This document shows, one piece after another, positions 1 through 8,270 of a stretch of DNA of 64,000 nt. A program made the position numbers and the translations under genes. The stretch's first letter is position 1. The number at the start of each line of letters is the position of its first letter. Below the pieces are notes generated by a model. It saw only the letters and a list, made by a program, of their open reading frames with translations, had not been told where the DNA came from and made no database searches. Source of the stretch: Streptomyces sp. P3 (GTDB lineage: Bacteria; Actinomycetota; Actinomycetes; Streptomycetales; Streptomycetaceae); NCBI GenBank assembly GCA_016893485.2, contig JAFEKX020000001.1, positions 9,689,501 to 9,753,500 of the forward strand, written 5' to 3'.

Positions 1-1520
1 TTCGGCGGGCTGCGCGGAACCGCGCCGAGCACTTGGACCGGCACCAAGGGCTTCGTGGGCGGCACCACCGACACCGCCACCTCGCTCACTCACCTCGGAG
101 CGCGCGAGTACGACCCCGCGACCGGCCGCTTCCTGTCGGTCGACCCGGTCTTCACAGCCTCAGACCCGCAGCAGATGCACGGCTACAGCTACGCCAACAA
201 CAACCCGCTGACTTATTCCGATCCGGCGGGCACGGAGATCGGCTCCAAGCCCAACTCCTGCCAGTACGACGTCAGTAGGTGCAGCAAGGAGACCAAGAAG
301 GAAGTCGGCTACGACGACAAGTCCGGCACGGTCGACTACCACCGCGGCAACATCTACAAGCGCGCCCAGGCCGCGAAGAAGCAGTGGGTGGCGGCCAACA
401 CCCCGGTTTCGAACGACATCGACAAGATCGCGGACCAGTACTGGAATCCCAGAATGAATGGGGAGTTCACAGACGACTTCTGGTACAACCCGGTCTACGA
501 GTCCGCCGACGAAGGCAGCGCGTGCTACGGCCGCGAGGGATGTGCTCGGGCCTACGAATACGTACTCCACGGCGGCAGGGACGTCGAGAAGGCCAAGGAG
601 ATCGCGGCCACCTACTGCGTCTACAACGCCGAGGAATGCAGCGACAAAGCCGCGGCCGTCGCCCGTGGAAAATTCCTCGGCGAGGTCATCAGTACGGCAG
701 CTCTGGCCTATCTGGGTGGGCGTGCCGGAGCCGAAAGGCCCTGCAACAGCTTCATTCCCGGCACCCAGGTCCTGATGGCGGACGGCACGACCAAGCCCAT
801 CGAGGACGTGAAGACCGGGGACAAGGTCCTCGCCACGGATCCCGCAACCGGCCGCAACGAAGTCAAGACGGTCACCGCCGAGATCGTCGGCAAGGGGCTG
901 AAGAACCTGGTCAGAATCACCCTTTCCATCGAAGTCGACGGCAAGAAGAAGACCGCCTCGGTCACCGCCACAGCCGGACACCCCTTCTGGGTACCCGAAC
1001 TCGGCAGCTGGGTCGACGCAGCCCAGCTCATCGACGGAGAACGACTCAGCACCTCCACTGACGCCGTCATCCACATCACCGATGTCGACCGATGGACCCA
1101 GCCGGCCACTGTTTACAACGTAACCGTGGCCGACATGCACACGTACTATGTGCTGGCGGGGAGACGCCAGTACTCGTTCACAACAGCAACGGGTGCGTGA
1201 ACTGGTCCTCCAATAGTGTGAAAACGTGGGGTCACACATTCAAGACTCATGGTGCCGGAGTGAAGAACACGAAGGCTCTGACCGATCGGGCTCGCAGCAC
1301 CGGGAATCAGCAGGGGCAATGGCTGGATAATGACGCCGCTGCAGAGTTCTTGAAGGGACTCCATGTCGAAGGAGCCGGCCCCAGGTCAGTGCGCATTCCA
1401 GACGGAATGGGGCAGGTGATCATGCCGGATGGGAGTATCGTCCAAGCGCGGTCGGCTACCGTCGTCCCGAGTCCCAATGGACTGTACAAGACCGGATTCC
1501 CAATTATTGGCCCGAACTAG
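1..1520 (+). CDS. RHS-repeat polymorphic toxin C-terminal part (Hint pretoxin plus toxin), 5' partial, frameshifted
   Basis: The gene enters from the left edge. Residues encoded at about 100-235 form the RHS-repeat core end (REYDPATGRFLSVDP, then GYSYANNNPLTYSDPAG). After a variable linker a Hint (intein-like, self-cleaving) domain runs from about 745 (CNSFIPGTQVLMADGT) with the TAGHPFW block near 975 and the closing YYVLAG near 1150. The usual continuation GETPVLVHN is in the next frame: one G is missing from the G run at 1158-1161. Restored, a toxin tip of about 110 residues ends at 1520. The tip (HTFKTHG early, GQWLDNDAAAEFL in the middle) is of a kind found on actinobacterial RHS proteins; its activity I cannot name. 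In this family the tip is released by Hint and delivered to rival cells. The 12-bp gap to the next gene fits toxin-immunity pairing. Confidence 0.85.
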
Positions 1521-1532
1521 GAGACTGGAGAG

Positions 1533-2039
1533 ATGAGTTTCTCTGTGTCATTTCATCCAGCTACGCCATCTGCCGCTACGGGTGCTGCGCCAGTGGGTAA
1601 CGAGTTGGATGACGACTACGACACCCTGATCATGGAGGCGTGTAGCGTCCTCTCTGACGCTGGGGGCAGCAGCTTCCATATCGGCGGCTTTGGGAGCGAT
1701 GAGTGGCCGCTCGATGTCGCGTATGACTTGTCTGCTTTCATCGAGCAACTCCCATTGCTTCTGGCAGGCGTGCGTGAGCGTCGCGAAGTCGAAGTGGACA
1801 TGTACTCGCAGGGCATCGAGCGGACTTTGACCTTTCGTTCGGTCGAGAATCGCGTGATGATTCACTGCGAGTCGCGGACCGAGTGGGTTCCAAGTCCTGA
1901 ATTTGAGAGCCTCGCACAGGGTGAACTTGTTTCGATGCTCTCTAAATTGGCTCAGGACTTCGCCAGAGGATTGAAGGCGATCAACTCCGAGCTGTTGGAT
2001 GTGGCGCCATTCCCGCGTTGGCTGGCGGGCGAGGCGTAG
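1533..2039 (+). CDS. Putative immunity protein for the adjacent RHS toxin
   Basis: The product has 168 residues, is acidic and soluble, with no signal peptide or membrane segment. It begins 12 bp after the toxin stop, and AGGAG lies nine bases before the ATG. I recognise no family by motif. The role is inferred from position: polymorphic toxins of the RHS class are nearly always followed directly by a cognate immunity gene that neutralises the tip in the producer. Codon use is less GC-biased than in neighbouring housekeeping-like genes, which is common for toxin tips and immunity genes that move horizontally. The reading frame is intact, unlike the toxin gene. Alternative: an unrelated small cytosolic protein. 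Confidence 0.6.
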   Translation: MSFSVSFHPATPSAATGAAPVGNELDDDYDTLIMEACSVLSDAGGSSFHIGGFGSDEWPLDVAYDLSAFIEQLPLLLAGVRERREVEVDMYSQGIERTLTFRSVENRVMIHCESRTEWVPSPEFESLAQGELVSMLSKLAQDFARGLKAINSELLDVAPFPRWLAGEA

Positions 2040-2060
2040 TCCCGCTGCCCGAGACCACAC

Positions 2061-2489
2061 CTATTGCGCTGGGTAGCAGTAGCAAAATTGAAGCCCCGTC
2101 AGGTTCGTCCTGACGGGGCTCTTGCGTGGGGTGACGGCAGCAGTTGACGGCAACGTCAGCGGACGAGGGGCGCAGGGTGGCGGTTCGTCGCCGTTGTCCG
2201 TCTCGGTGATCGCCGGGCCGTTGAGCAAGGTGCCGAGGGTGTCGATGGCGTCTCGCTGGAGGCGGAGTCGGACGTGGGCGTAGACGGTGGCGGTGACGCC
2301 GATGTGGGCGTGGCCGAGGAGTTCCTTGATGACGACGAGTTCGACGCCCTGTTCCAGCAGCAGGGTTGCGGCCGAGTGTCGGAGGTCGTGGAAGCGGATG
2401 CGGCGGAGGCCGGCCTTGCGGAGGAGTGTGGTGAAGGTGCGGGTGAGGTTGGTCGGGTCGAGCGGTCGGCCCTGCGCAGTGGTGAACAC
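2061..2489 (-). pseudogene. Tyrosine-recombinase (integrase) C-terminal fragment
   Basis: This is the catalytic end of a phage-type tyrosine recombinase. HDLRHSAATLL carries the HxxR pair, GHAHIGVT follows, and the catalytic Tyr is in TVYAHVR. The N-terminal DNA-binding half and the first catalytic Arg region are absent: the frame opens only about 40 residues before HDLRH, and homology is cut at about 2490 where plus-strand sequence of another recombinase begins. The last 25 or so residues read through a terminator-like hairpin and look non-native. It is probably the relic of an integrated element whose remainder has been deleted; no attachment site is visible next to it. Confidence 0.8.
2092..2120. 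terminator. Strong hairpin, probable bidirectional terminator
   Basis: A 12-bp perfect stem with a 5-base loop: left arm 2092-2103 (AGCCCCGTCAGG), right arm 2109-2120. It lies between the plus-strand immunity gene and the minus-strand integrase fragment, so it could stop both. It is inside the apparent 3' end of the integrase frame, suggesting that frame's last codons are not native. Confidence 0.7.
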
Positions 2490-2500
2490 GTGCCCGTTCT

Positions 2501-2716
2501 GCCCTGCGCGACGCGCTACGAGAACTCGGCATCCCCGTCGAGAAAGGCCGCACCTCTGCCATCCGTCAGCCCGTCCTCCAGGCTCCGGCCCCGGTCATCG
2601 CCCAAGCGCTGGGCTACTACGACAAGAGCACCACCCGCATCGCCACCGACGCCGGAGCCTCCTGGAAGAACTACGCACCAGGCGACCCCAACCGGCCATC
2701 TCCACGGCTCCGGTGA
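2501..2716 (+). pseudogene. C-terminal scrap of a second integrase-like gene
   Basis: An open frame of 71 codons without a start ends at the TGA at 2714-2716. Its translation contains ALRELGIPVEKGRTSAIRQ and, later, ALGYYDKSTTRIATDAG and YAPGD, a tail I associate with Streptomyces site-specific recombinases. Everything upstream is missing because the fragment abuts the oppositely oriented integrase piece at about 2490-2500. Two recombinase tails facing away from one junction suggest deletion between two integrated elements. It is not expected to be expressed. The family assignment rests on tail similarity alone. Confidence 0.45.
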
Positions 2717-2745
2717 GGCACCGGCCAGGTGGACCGGCCTTGAGG

Positions 2746-3213
2746 TTACGCCTGCAGGCGCTTGATCCAAGGGTGAGGTCCGTACGTCTTGGAGATCGCA
2801 TCGACGAGCCAGCGGCGCTGCTGATCCGGGTCCCGCTCGGCTGATGTGATCGTCAAACCCAGTCCGCCCTGACCCTCCAGCTCCGCCAGGGGAGTTTTGG
2901 CCACACCCTGTTGTGTGCGAGGGGCGATGCCTCCGGCCTCCGTGGCGGCGGTCAGCTCCCGGTCTTGGTGAGTGGTGCCGCCGGAGCAGCCGGCAGCTGT
3001 GAAGGCCAAAGCCGCCAGCGCCGCCGCCCCGACCATGCGCCCGGGTAGCGCTGCGATCGTCCAAGCACTCATGGAACTGCCGATGCCCTTCTGCGCGCTG
3101 CGAGAATTGGATCCGCGCGATGGGACCGTTCGCACGGAGAGGCGCCAGCAAACATCGTGGCCCGGTTTCGGCTGCGCAGCTCCCTGGCTGGCGCGCCGTA
3201 ATCCCAAGTCCAT
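2746..3213 (-). CDS. Putative lipoprotein
   Basis: The product has 155 residues from the ATG at 3211-3213, which has a near-perfect AGGAGG seven bases upstream. That decides the start over a longer frame opening at 3303. The N-terminal about 47 residues are polar. Then comes a typical lipoprotein signal with a hydrophobic stretch and the lipobox FTAAGC, Cys at about residue 78. If translation instead starts at the ATG at 3070-3072 the signal is N-terminal, as expected for a secreted lipoprotein, but that start has no good ribosome site. The mature part is about 80 residues with no recognised domain. The stop is only 30 bp from an integrase scrap, so the C-terminus may be truncated. Confidence 0.55.
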   Translation of the reverse strand: MDLGLRRASQGAAQPKPGHDVCWRLSVRTVPSRGSNSRSAQKGIGSSMSAWTIAALPGRMVGAAALAALAFTAAGCSGGTTHQDRELTAATEAGGIAPRTQQGVAKTPLAELEGQGGLGLTITSAERDPDQQRRWLVDAISKTYGPHPWIKRLQA

Positions 3214-3598
3214 TGGTCCTCCTGCTGATAGGTCGTGTAGCTCGCTGTTGGTCGTGTTTACCGTCACCTTGCGTTCCAACTGCAAGGTGCGATCGCGAAC
3301 CAACTTCAGAGTGGGACCGTGAGCTTGGTTGAACCTTTACTGGACCGTTTCCTCGATCAAGAGCGCGTTCAACCCATCAACGCGGCGGTCTTCGCGGCCT
3401 CTTGGAGTCTTCGACCCGCTCCGACACGTCCTTGAGGGTGGGCCTCGGGCGCGTTCCACCACCTCGACCTAGCTGTGCCATCTCACGACGTTGGTGCCGC
3501 GGGATGCAGATGTGGCATTCGGAGGGCCTGTCGCATCACCCGGCCCTGCACGCTCTGTTGCCCGCACGGCCGCATTCCAGCTCGCTACTCCCAGACGT
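3214..3598. other. Intergenic region without a supportable gene
   Basis: About 385 bp between the divergent region of the lipoprotein gene and the 3' end of the PIN-domain gene. Short open frames here lack ribosome sites and family-like motifs. I see no tRNA, strong hairpin or mobile-element end. Confidence 0.5.
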
Positions 3599-4657
3599 TC
3601 ACGCAGGGAGCGAAGATTCCACAGCTGCCAACCAGCCTTGGGCGGATGGCCTGACTTGACCGCACGTTGTAACCGGGAACGGGGCCGCACGCTGGGCAGC
3701 GTCCACTGCGCGAATCAGGCGGCCATCCGCACTGAGGAAACAGTTGCAGTCAACAATATGGGTGATAAGGGCGACATCTCCGGGATTTCCCGAGCCGATC
3801 TTTGTGCCGAGCTGCAGCAAGCTGAGCGTTCCCTGCCACCAGTTGCGGGGCACTGCCGTGCCGTCGACATCGAAGAGCCAGAAGCGGTTGAACCCCGCGC
3901 GATCCTTGACCAACGCTGCCAGATTTACGTACGCGCCGACCCAATCCGCGTAGGTGGCATCTTCCCGCGTCAGCATCGACCGTTGCCAGATGACGCCAAG
4001 TTGATGCCACCACACGTCGCGGTTATCGACGCGCCAGTAGGCTGCAGCCGTATCAGCGGGCCAGCCCAGCCGGGAACCGGGGTCCGGATCCGGGTGATCG
4101 TCTGGAAACACGACTGAATTCAGGGCCGCTTGTAACTGTCCGGGGCCGACAGGCCAGCCAGGCCTGTTGGCGAGCTGTTTGCCAACAATAAAGTCTCGCA
4201 CGTCGCGATCTGCCGAAAACCGATGGGCTACTGCTGCCGGATCGGCACGTGCTTCCCGCCAGAACACTCTCGTCCAATAGGTGTGCCAGCTCGCCGAGCG
4301 GTCAGTTATGGGCAGTGCTCGTAGCCAGTCAGGACGCAGCTGCCGCACCGCTGTAACGAACTCGGCCGCCAAGAGCTCCGCCTCGCTTGGCAGCTTCTTC
4401 CAGCGGTGATCAGTGAGCAGCTGCACCAAGCGCGCTCTCTTTCCCTGGTCAGGCGTACTGAGAGCCTCGATCAAACTTATCGGTGGGATTGCCACCGTGA
4501 TGCCTCGCGCGTCAAAGCGGGCGGCTACTTCGTCAGGCGTATTGGTTTCTGCAAGATAGGACCAGAGGTTGGTGTCCAGGATGACGACGGGGCGGCGAGG
4601 CCGCCCGGGCAGAGAGCGATTCTGTGGCGGAGTACGTGGCCGTCTACGCTTTGTCAT
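3599..4657 (-). CDS. PIN-domain-like protein
   Basis: The product has 352 residues. Near the N-terminus VVILDTNLWSYL gives the first PIN acidic motif (DTN). A C-terminal block, HIVDCNCFLSADGRLIRAV, supplies a later Asp typical of the last PIN strand, so the fold seems to span the chain with a long helical insert between. PIN proteins are usually metal-dependent RNases, often toxins of toxin-antitoxin pairs, but this one is more than twice the usual VapC length. Its ATG overlaps by 14 bp the end of a 56-residue upstream gene, which implies translational coupling and perhaps a regulatory partner. No ribosome site of its own is evident, consistent with coupling. It is intact, in a region where many genes are broken. 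Confidence 0.75.
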   Translation of the reverse strand: MTKRRRPRTPPQNRSLPGRPRRPVVILDTNLWSYLAETNTPDEVAARFDARGITVAIPPISLIEALSTPDQGKRARLVQLLTDHRWKKLPSEAELLAAEFVTAVRQLRPDWLRALPITDRSASWHTYWTRVFWREARADPAAVAHRFSADRDVRDFIVGKQLANRPGWPVGPGQLQAALNSVVFPDDHPDPDPGSRLGWPADTAAAYWRVDNRDVWWHQLGVIWQRSMLTREDATYADWVGAYVNLAALVKDRAGFNRFWLFDVDGTAVPRNWWQGTLSLLQLGTKIGSGNPGDVALITHIVDCNCFLSADGRLIRAVDAAQRAAPFPVTTCGQVRPSAQGWLAAVESSLPA

Positions 4658-4814
4658 GTTGGCTTGCGGTCAGGAGGGCCTGTTCGGTGGGAGGTGGGAA
4701 CCGGCGCCGCGAGGCGACGAGATCCTGCTCTGAGATCACGCGTCCCCCTTGGCGCTCGGCCTCAACGGATCGAATCGGTCTAACACGCAGGTCCGTCGCC
4801 ACTGTGCACCGCAT
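4644..4814 (-). CDS. Small protein overlapping the PIN-domain gene, possible partner
   Basis: An open frame of 56 codons from ATG at 4812-4814 to TAG at 4644-4646, overlapping the PIN-protein start by 14 bp in another frame. The translation includes RSVEAERQGGRVISEQDL and then FPPPTEQALL; it is charged, with no cysteines or membrane segment. A GTG a few codons later could also start it. Neither start has a good ribosome site. The overlap, co-direction and size suit an antitoxin-like or regulatory partner, but I recognise no antitoxin family. Confidence 0.45.
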   Translation of the reverse strand: MRCTVATDLRVRPIRSVEAERQGGRVISEQDLVASRRRFPPPTEQALLTASQHDKA

Positions 4815-5182
4815 GTGTTTGGGCAGAGCTCGTCATGTCGAGTGGATCCTATGGGGCTGATGGCCTGCCGCCTGGGTCCCAACCAAGGTTCCGAAACGCA
4901 AGACCGGCTCGTGCGCCACGCCAGGCGGCCGTTGCCCGATTACGGAGTGGGGAGCCGTGGTCGGTGGAGGTGGCGGCGGGAGGCCGCTGCGGGGGTGGGG
5001 ACGGGATGTTGCCCTTCCACGTGCCGCCCCAGTGAGCAGCTGGTGTCCGGCGTGCCGGGCGGCGCGCTGTCGGGTGTCGTGCCGGCACTTGTCCCGGCGG
5101 CGCCGGTTGGCGGCCACGCGCCGGCAGTCGACTCCGCAGTAGCGCGTCAGAGTCGGCCCTGCGCTACTGAGCCGCGCCTCTC
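4815..5182. other. Intergenic region without a supportable gene
   Basis: About 370 bp. On the minus strand one frame contains a Cys/His/Arg-rich stretch (RYCGVDCRRVAANRRRR) that could be a zinc-finger scrap following the zinc-ribbon gene, but it has no start or ribosome site, so I do not call it. Confidence 0.4.
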
Positions 5183-6078
5183 TTACCGGACGGCAGGGTG
5201 TGTCTCTTCTGCAGCAGACCGAGCCTTCCTGGCCTGGCAGATCGTGCACTTGCCTGCGTCGTCGTAGACGTAACCGCAGCGGTTGCACCGCACCCCCGGT
5301 CGAAGCGCGTCGCGCATCTCAAGCACATGACCACTGGCTCCTGCGGCGCCGCGGCCACGCATATGCCGGCCATCAGGACCCTTAGCCCGTCGCAGCGGGA
5401 GTCCGGGCACTGGCCGGCCGGGGCGCCGCGGCTGTCTGCGGAGCCCTCCGGGGCCGCCGCGTCCCGCAGGGTTTCGATGAGCAGGTGTGTGTACAGCCAA
5501 TCCCGGTCGCAGAAGTGACAGTGTGGTTGGTAGCCAACGACCAGGGCCCACTGGCTGCATTCAGGGCACTCTAGGGTGCGGTCTTGTGCGTCCTTGAGCT
5601 CGCCACTCAGGCGTTTGAGCCGGGCATCGATGAAGGACTGGATCGTTTGGAGTTTGGTGGTGACGGTCGCCAGAGAGTCCTTCTTCTGCCGCAGGTGGCT
5701 GTACGTGAAGGCCACTAGAAAGTCGAGGACCTGGGCCGCTCGCGCCGCGACTGCGGCGGCTGGGGTGGTGAGCCCGTAGTGCTGAAGCGCATTTCGAGAC
5801 TTGACCAGCGTGTTCAGTGCATTAACTGCCTTGTCGTCCACTTCAACGTCGGCGATGTCGCGCAGTCGGCTGAGTGTGGCCGCCAGGGTGCGGCTCTCGA
5901 AGTCGCCGGCCACGAAGCGGGCGCGGCTGGCTAGCGCCGCATCCTTGAAAACCAAGCTCCAGTGTTCGCGCTCCAGACGCGCCTTGAGGAGCACCTCGGC
6001 GGCGGCCTGCAAGTGCAGCACGGCATATTTCAAGTCGCGTGCGGTGGGGCGGGCGGTGGCTAAGAGGGCATCTGATCT
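5183..6078 (-). pseudogene. Hypothetical protein with C-terminal zinc ribbons, 5' end cut off by an IS
   Basis: The 3' part of a gene of unknown function. From about 6060 downward it reads an all-helical domain (DLKYAVLHLQAAAEVLLKAR), then a pair of CxxC ribbons (CPECSQW with CHFC; CLRCATRF), then in another frame CNRCGYVYDD with CTIC. The frame change falls at the C run 5293-5297, which is one base short. With that repaired the protein would end at 5183 with at least three CxxC pairs, so probably a zinc-binding helical protein. Its 5' end is lost to the IS5-family element at 6069-7005; the candidate missing start is the minus-strand piece at 6999-7172. Confidence 0.6.
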
Positions 6079-7005
6079 AGGTAGTTGGTGTTCTGGGATG
6101 TTTTTGTGACTGGCTTCGTTGGCGGTCGTTGGATGAGGCGTGAGTGCTCGTCGTCCGTACCGCAGTGATGTGTCCGACGCCCGCTGGGCCTTGATCGAAC
6201 CGGTCTTCACCGCTTGGCGGGCGAGACGGACTGGCCCCAGGACGGCGGCCCGGGTGCACGATTTGCGAGAGATTGTCAACGCGATCCTCTACGTCAACCG
6301 CACCGGCATCCCGTGGGAGTACCTGCCGCACGACTTCCCGCCGTACAAGACCGTTTACGACTACTACGCGAAGTGGGAAACCGACGGCACCACCCAGCAG
6401 GTCCACGACCTGTTACGCGACAAGACCCGCCGATTCCACGGCCGCCGAGCGGAGCCCACCGCGGCCGTGGTGGACGCGCAGAGTGTGAAGACCTCGGCAA
6501 ACGTCGCCGAATCCAGTCAAGGCATCGACGCCGGCAAGAAGATCAAAGGGCGCAAGCGGCACCTGATCACGGACACCCTCGGCTTGGTGCTGGCCGTCCT
6601 CGTCACCGCCGCGAACGTCCACGACACCACCGGCGGCAAGCTCCTCCTCGACGACCTGGCCGCGGCACATCCCAGCGTCACCAAGGTCTGGGCCGACGGC
6701 GGTTACCAGAACAGCATCTTCAACCACGGCGCCGGCCTGGGCATCGATGTCGAGGTGGTGCAGCGGCCGCGATCGAAGGGGTTCGAGCCGCTGCCGAAGC
6801 GGTGGGTGATCGAGCGGACCTTCGGCTGGCTGATGCAGCACCGCCGCCTGGCCCGGGACTACGAAGCCCTTCCTCAAAGATCCCGCACGATGATCCACTG
6901 GGCGATGGCTAACAAAATGTCCCGCGAATTGACGGGAGAATCCGCACCAACCTGGCGAATCGAAACGGACATCTCTCTCGGAACAACCTGAATAATGATC
7001 AGATG
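6069..7005 (+). mobile_element. IS5-family insertion sequence
   Basis: The element contains one intact DDE transposase gene. Candidate inverted termini are CATCTGATC at 6069-6077 and its complement at 6997-7005, but the match is only nine bases, so the exact ends are uncertain. Minus-strand coding sequence on both sides (5183-6078 and 6999-7172) looks like two halves of one gene, which supports insertion here. Confidence 0.7.
6140..6991 (+). CDS. IS5-family transposase
   Basis: An intact 283-residue DDE transposase. An N-terminal DUF4096-type region (SDARWALIEPVF) is followed by GIPWEYLPHDFPPYKTVYDY. The DDE domain has VDAQSVKTSANV with the first Asp, the block GKKIKGRKRHLITDTLGL, VWADGGYQNS with the second Asp, and WVIERTFGWLMQHRRLARDYE with the Glu. 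Length and motif order match the IS1031-like branch of IS5. It is about 60 percent similar by eye to the transposase at 21660-22498. It is one of the few transposase genes in the window with no frameshift, so this copy may be recent and functional. Confidence 0.95.
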   Translation: MSARRPYRSDVSDARWALIEPVFTAWRARRTGPRTAARVHDLREIVNAILYVNRTGIPWEYLPHDFPPYKTVYDYYAKWETDGTTQQVHDLLRDKTRRFHGRRAEPTAAVVDAQSVKTSANVAESSQGIDAGKKIKGRKRHLITDTLGLVLAVLVTAANVHDTTGGKLLLDDLAAAHPSVTKVWADGGYQNSIFNHGAGLGIDVEVVQRPRSKGFEPLPKRWVIERTFGWLMQHRRLARDYEALPQRSRTMIHWAMANKMSRELTGESAPTWRIETDISLGTT

Positions 7006-7172
7006 ATCTCTAAGTGCTCCACGACGCTCAGCAGGTAGTCGATCCCGTTCTCTTCGGGAGGGTAGGAGATGTTGGGGGCATTCGGGCGGCGGGCCCTGGC
7101 GTCGCGAGGAGGTTCGGCCCATTCGTCCTGGAAGTCGTCGCTCCCCCAGCCGTTCACGTCGATGACTCTCAC
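6999..7172 (-). pseudogene. Probable 5' fragment of the IS-split gene
   Basis: From a GTG at 7170-7172, with AAGGA eight bases upstream, the frame encodes 57 residues (VRVIDVNGWGSDDFQDEW at the start, NGIDYLLSVVEHLE at the end) and stops right at the IS edge. The end of this piece and the start of the 5183-6078 frame (SDALLATARPTARDLKY) would join as one helical protein. The frame across the junction cannot be reconstructed exactly because the IS ends are uncertain. Alternative: an independent small gene. Confidence 0.5.
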
Positions 7173-7465
7173 GAGGTGAATCCTTGCTGACGCGGTGCTC
7201 CTGAAACGCCCTCAGGACTCGCATTTTTCCACGAATAAGGGATAAAGCCCAGAGTGGGGAGAGACGACGAACTGTGCGTCCGTGGCGCCCGGCCAGCTTG
7301 GCGTGCCGTCACCCCGGCCGCATAGGAGCCCTGAAACTCCGTGTCCTTCGTACCGACATCGTGGACGTCGCTGCAGCTCACAGCTGTAGTCGGTGCGTCC
7401 CCTCAGCTCGGCGAAAGCCCGCTCGGCCGCAGCTCGGACCTGGTTCCTGCGGGCCCTCGTCGATC
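7173..7465. other. Short region without a supportable gene
   Basis: About 290 bp between the split-gene start and a transposase remnant. It probably holds the promoter of the split gene (minus strand), but no clear promoter motif is visible. Confidence 0.4.
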
Positions 7466-7714
7466 GGGGTAGGCACGCTCTCCCGGGAGTGGGTCTACGT
7501 GCGCGATTGCACGTCCGAAGGCGAACGCCGGGCCGCCCTCGCGGACTTCCTGAACCACTACAACCACGAGCAGTCCCACACGGCGCTCGGTGGGAAGCCG
7601 CTGATCAGTCGGACCGCCGACAGCGACTACCGCGTCAGCTTCGATCAGGTCCCCGAGCCGCTCGACACCATCCCTCAGCAGCTCACGATCGAGGATCTCG
7701 TGGAACCACCCTCA
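7466..7714 (+). pseudogene. IS481-family transposase C-terminal remnant
   Basis: The translated segment LSREWVYVRDCTSEGERRAA, then FLNHYNHEQSHTALGGKPL and DYRVSFDQ, ending in LTIEDLVEPPS, is the tail of an integrase-core (rve) transposase of the IS481/IS3 kind. The N-terminal helix-turn-helix and the first two catalytic acidic residues are missing. There is no start codon or ribosome site, and the frame continues a short way past the expected stop. It is a dead remnant. Confidence 0.7.
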
Positions 7715-8270
7715 TGCGACAACACACCTAGCACGCCTTGGCGAGCCGTTATTGCCTTCGACGGCCTTCAGGGTGCGGGTGAAGGTATGGCTTCGTAGTG
7801 CGGGTCGTCGATGAGTCCGCAACGCCCCATCGCGAACTTCGATGCTCCGGATGCCTCGTCGCGGCCAGTCATCACGGCCAGGCCGTTGTCCACGGACTGC
7901 CGTCTGGCCGCGCGGAAGGCTGATCCGGCGAACGGCCGGCCAGGTCGACTGGCACATCGCCACCTCACCTCGGCTACGTGCCCACCCAGACCGTCATCGC
8001 ATGGCACCGAAGGTCTGACTCTCCGTAGCCACTCCACGGAAAGTGAGCCAGAACCCGTTCTCGTGAACAAAGCCACCTGCCCCGGAGCGCAACGGCATGA
8101 CGCCCCTCCGCATGACACGAAGATCACTCGTGGGTGGAGAACTTTTCGCCAGCCGCGGCGGGCCGGGCAAAGAGCCCCGAGACTGTTTTCCCAACCTCCA
8201 CTGCCGAGTGGCCCCCATATCCACTTCTCACACTCGTTTTGTACAACCGGGGCCCGCTTCCACGCCCGAC
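7715..8270. other. Region without a supportable gene
   Basis: About 555 bp between the transposase remnant and the phosphatase gene. A minus-strand frame (7768-8274) has a C-terminal stretch DNGLAVMTGRDEASGASKF that looks protein-like, but its N-terminal half does not and it has no ribosome site. It may be a degraded gene tail. Confidence 0.35.

Noticed and set aside
160..1239. Minus-strand open frame of 359 codons opposite the RHS gene
   Set aside because: It is a shadow frame kept open by GC bias; the plus strand has clear RHS and Hint motifs.
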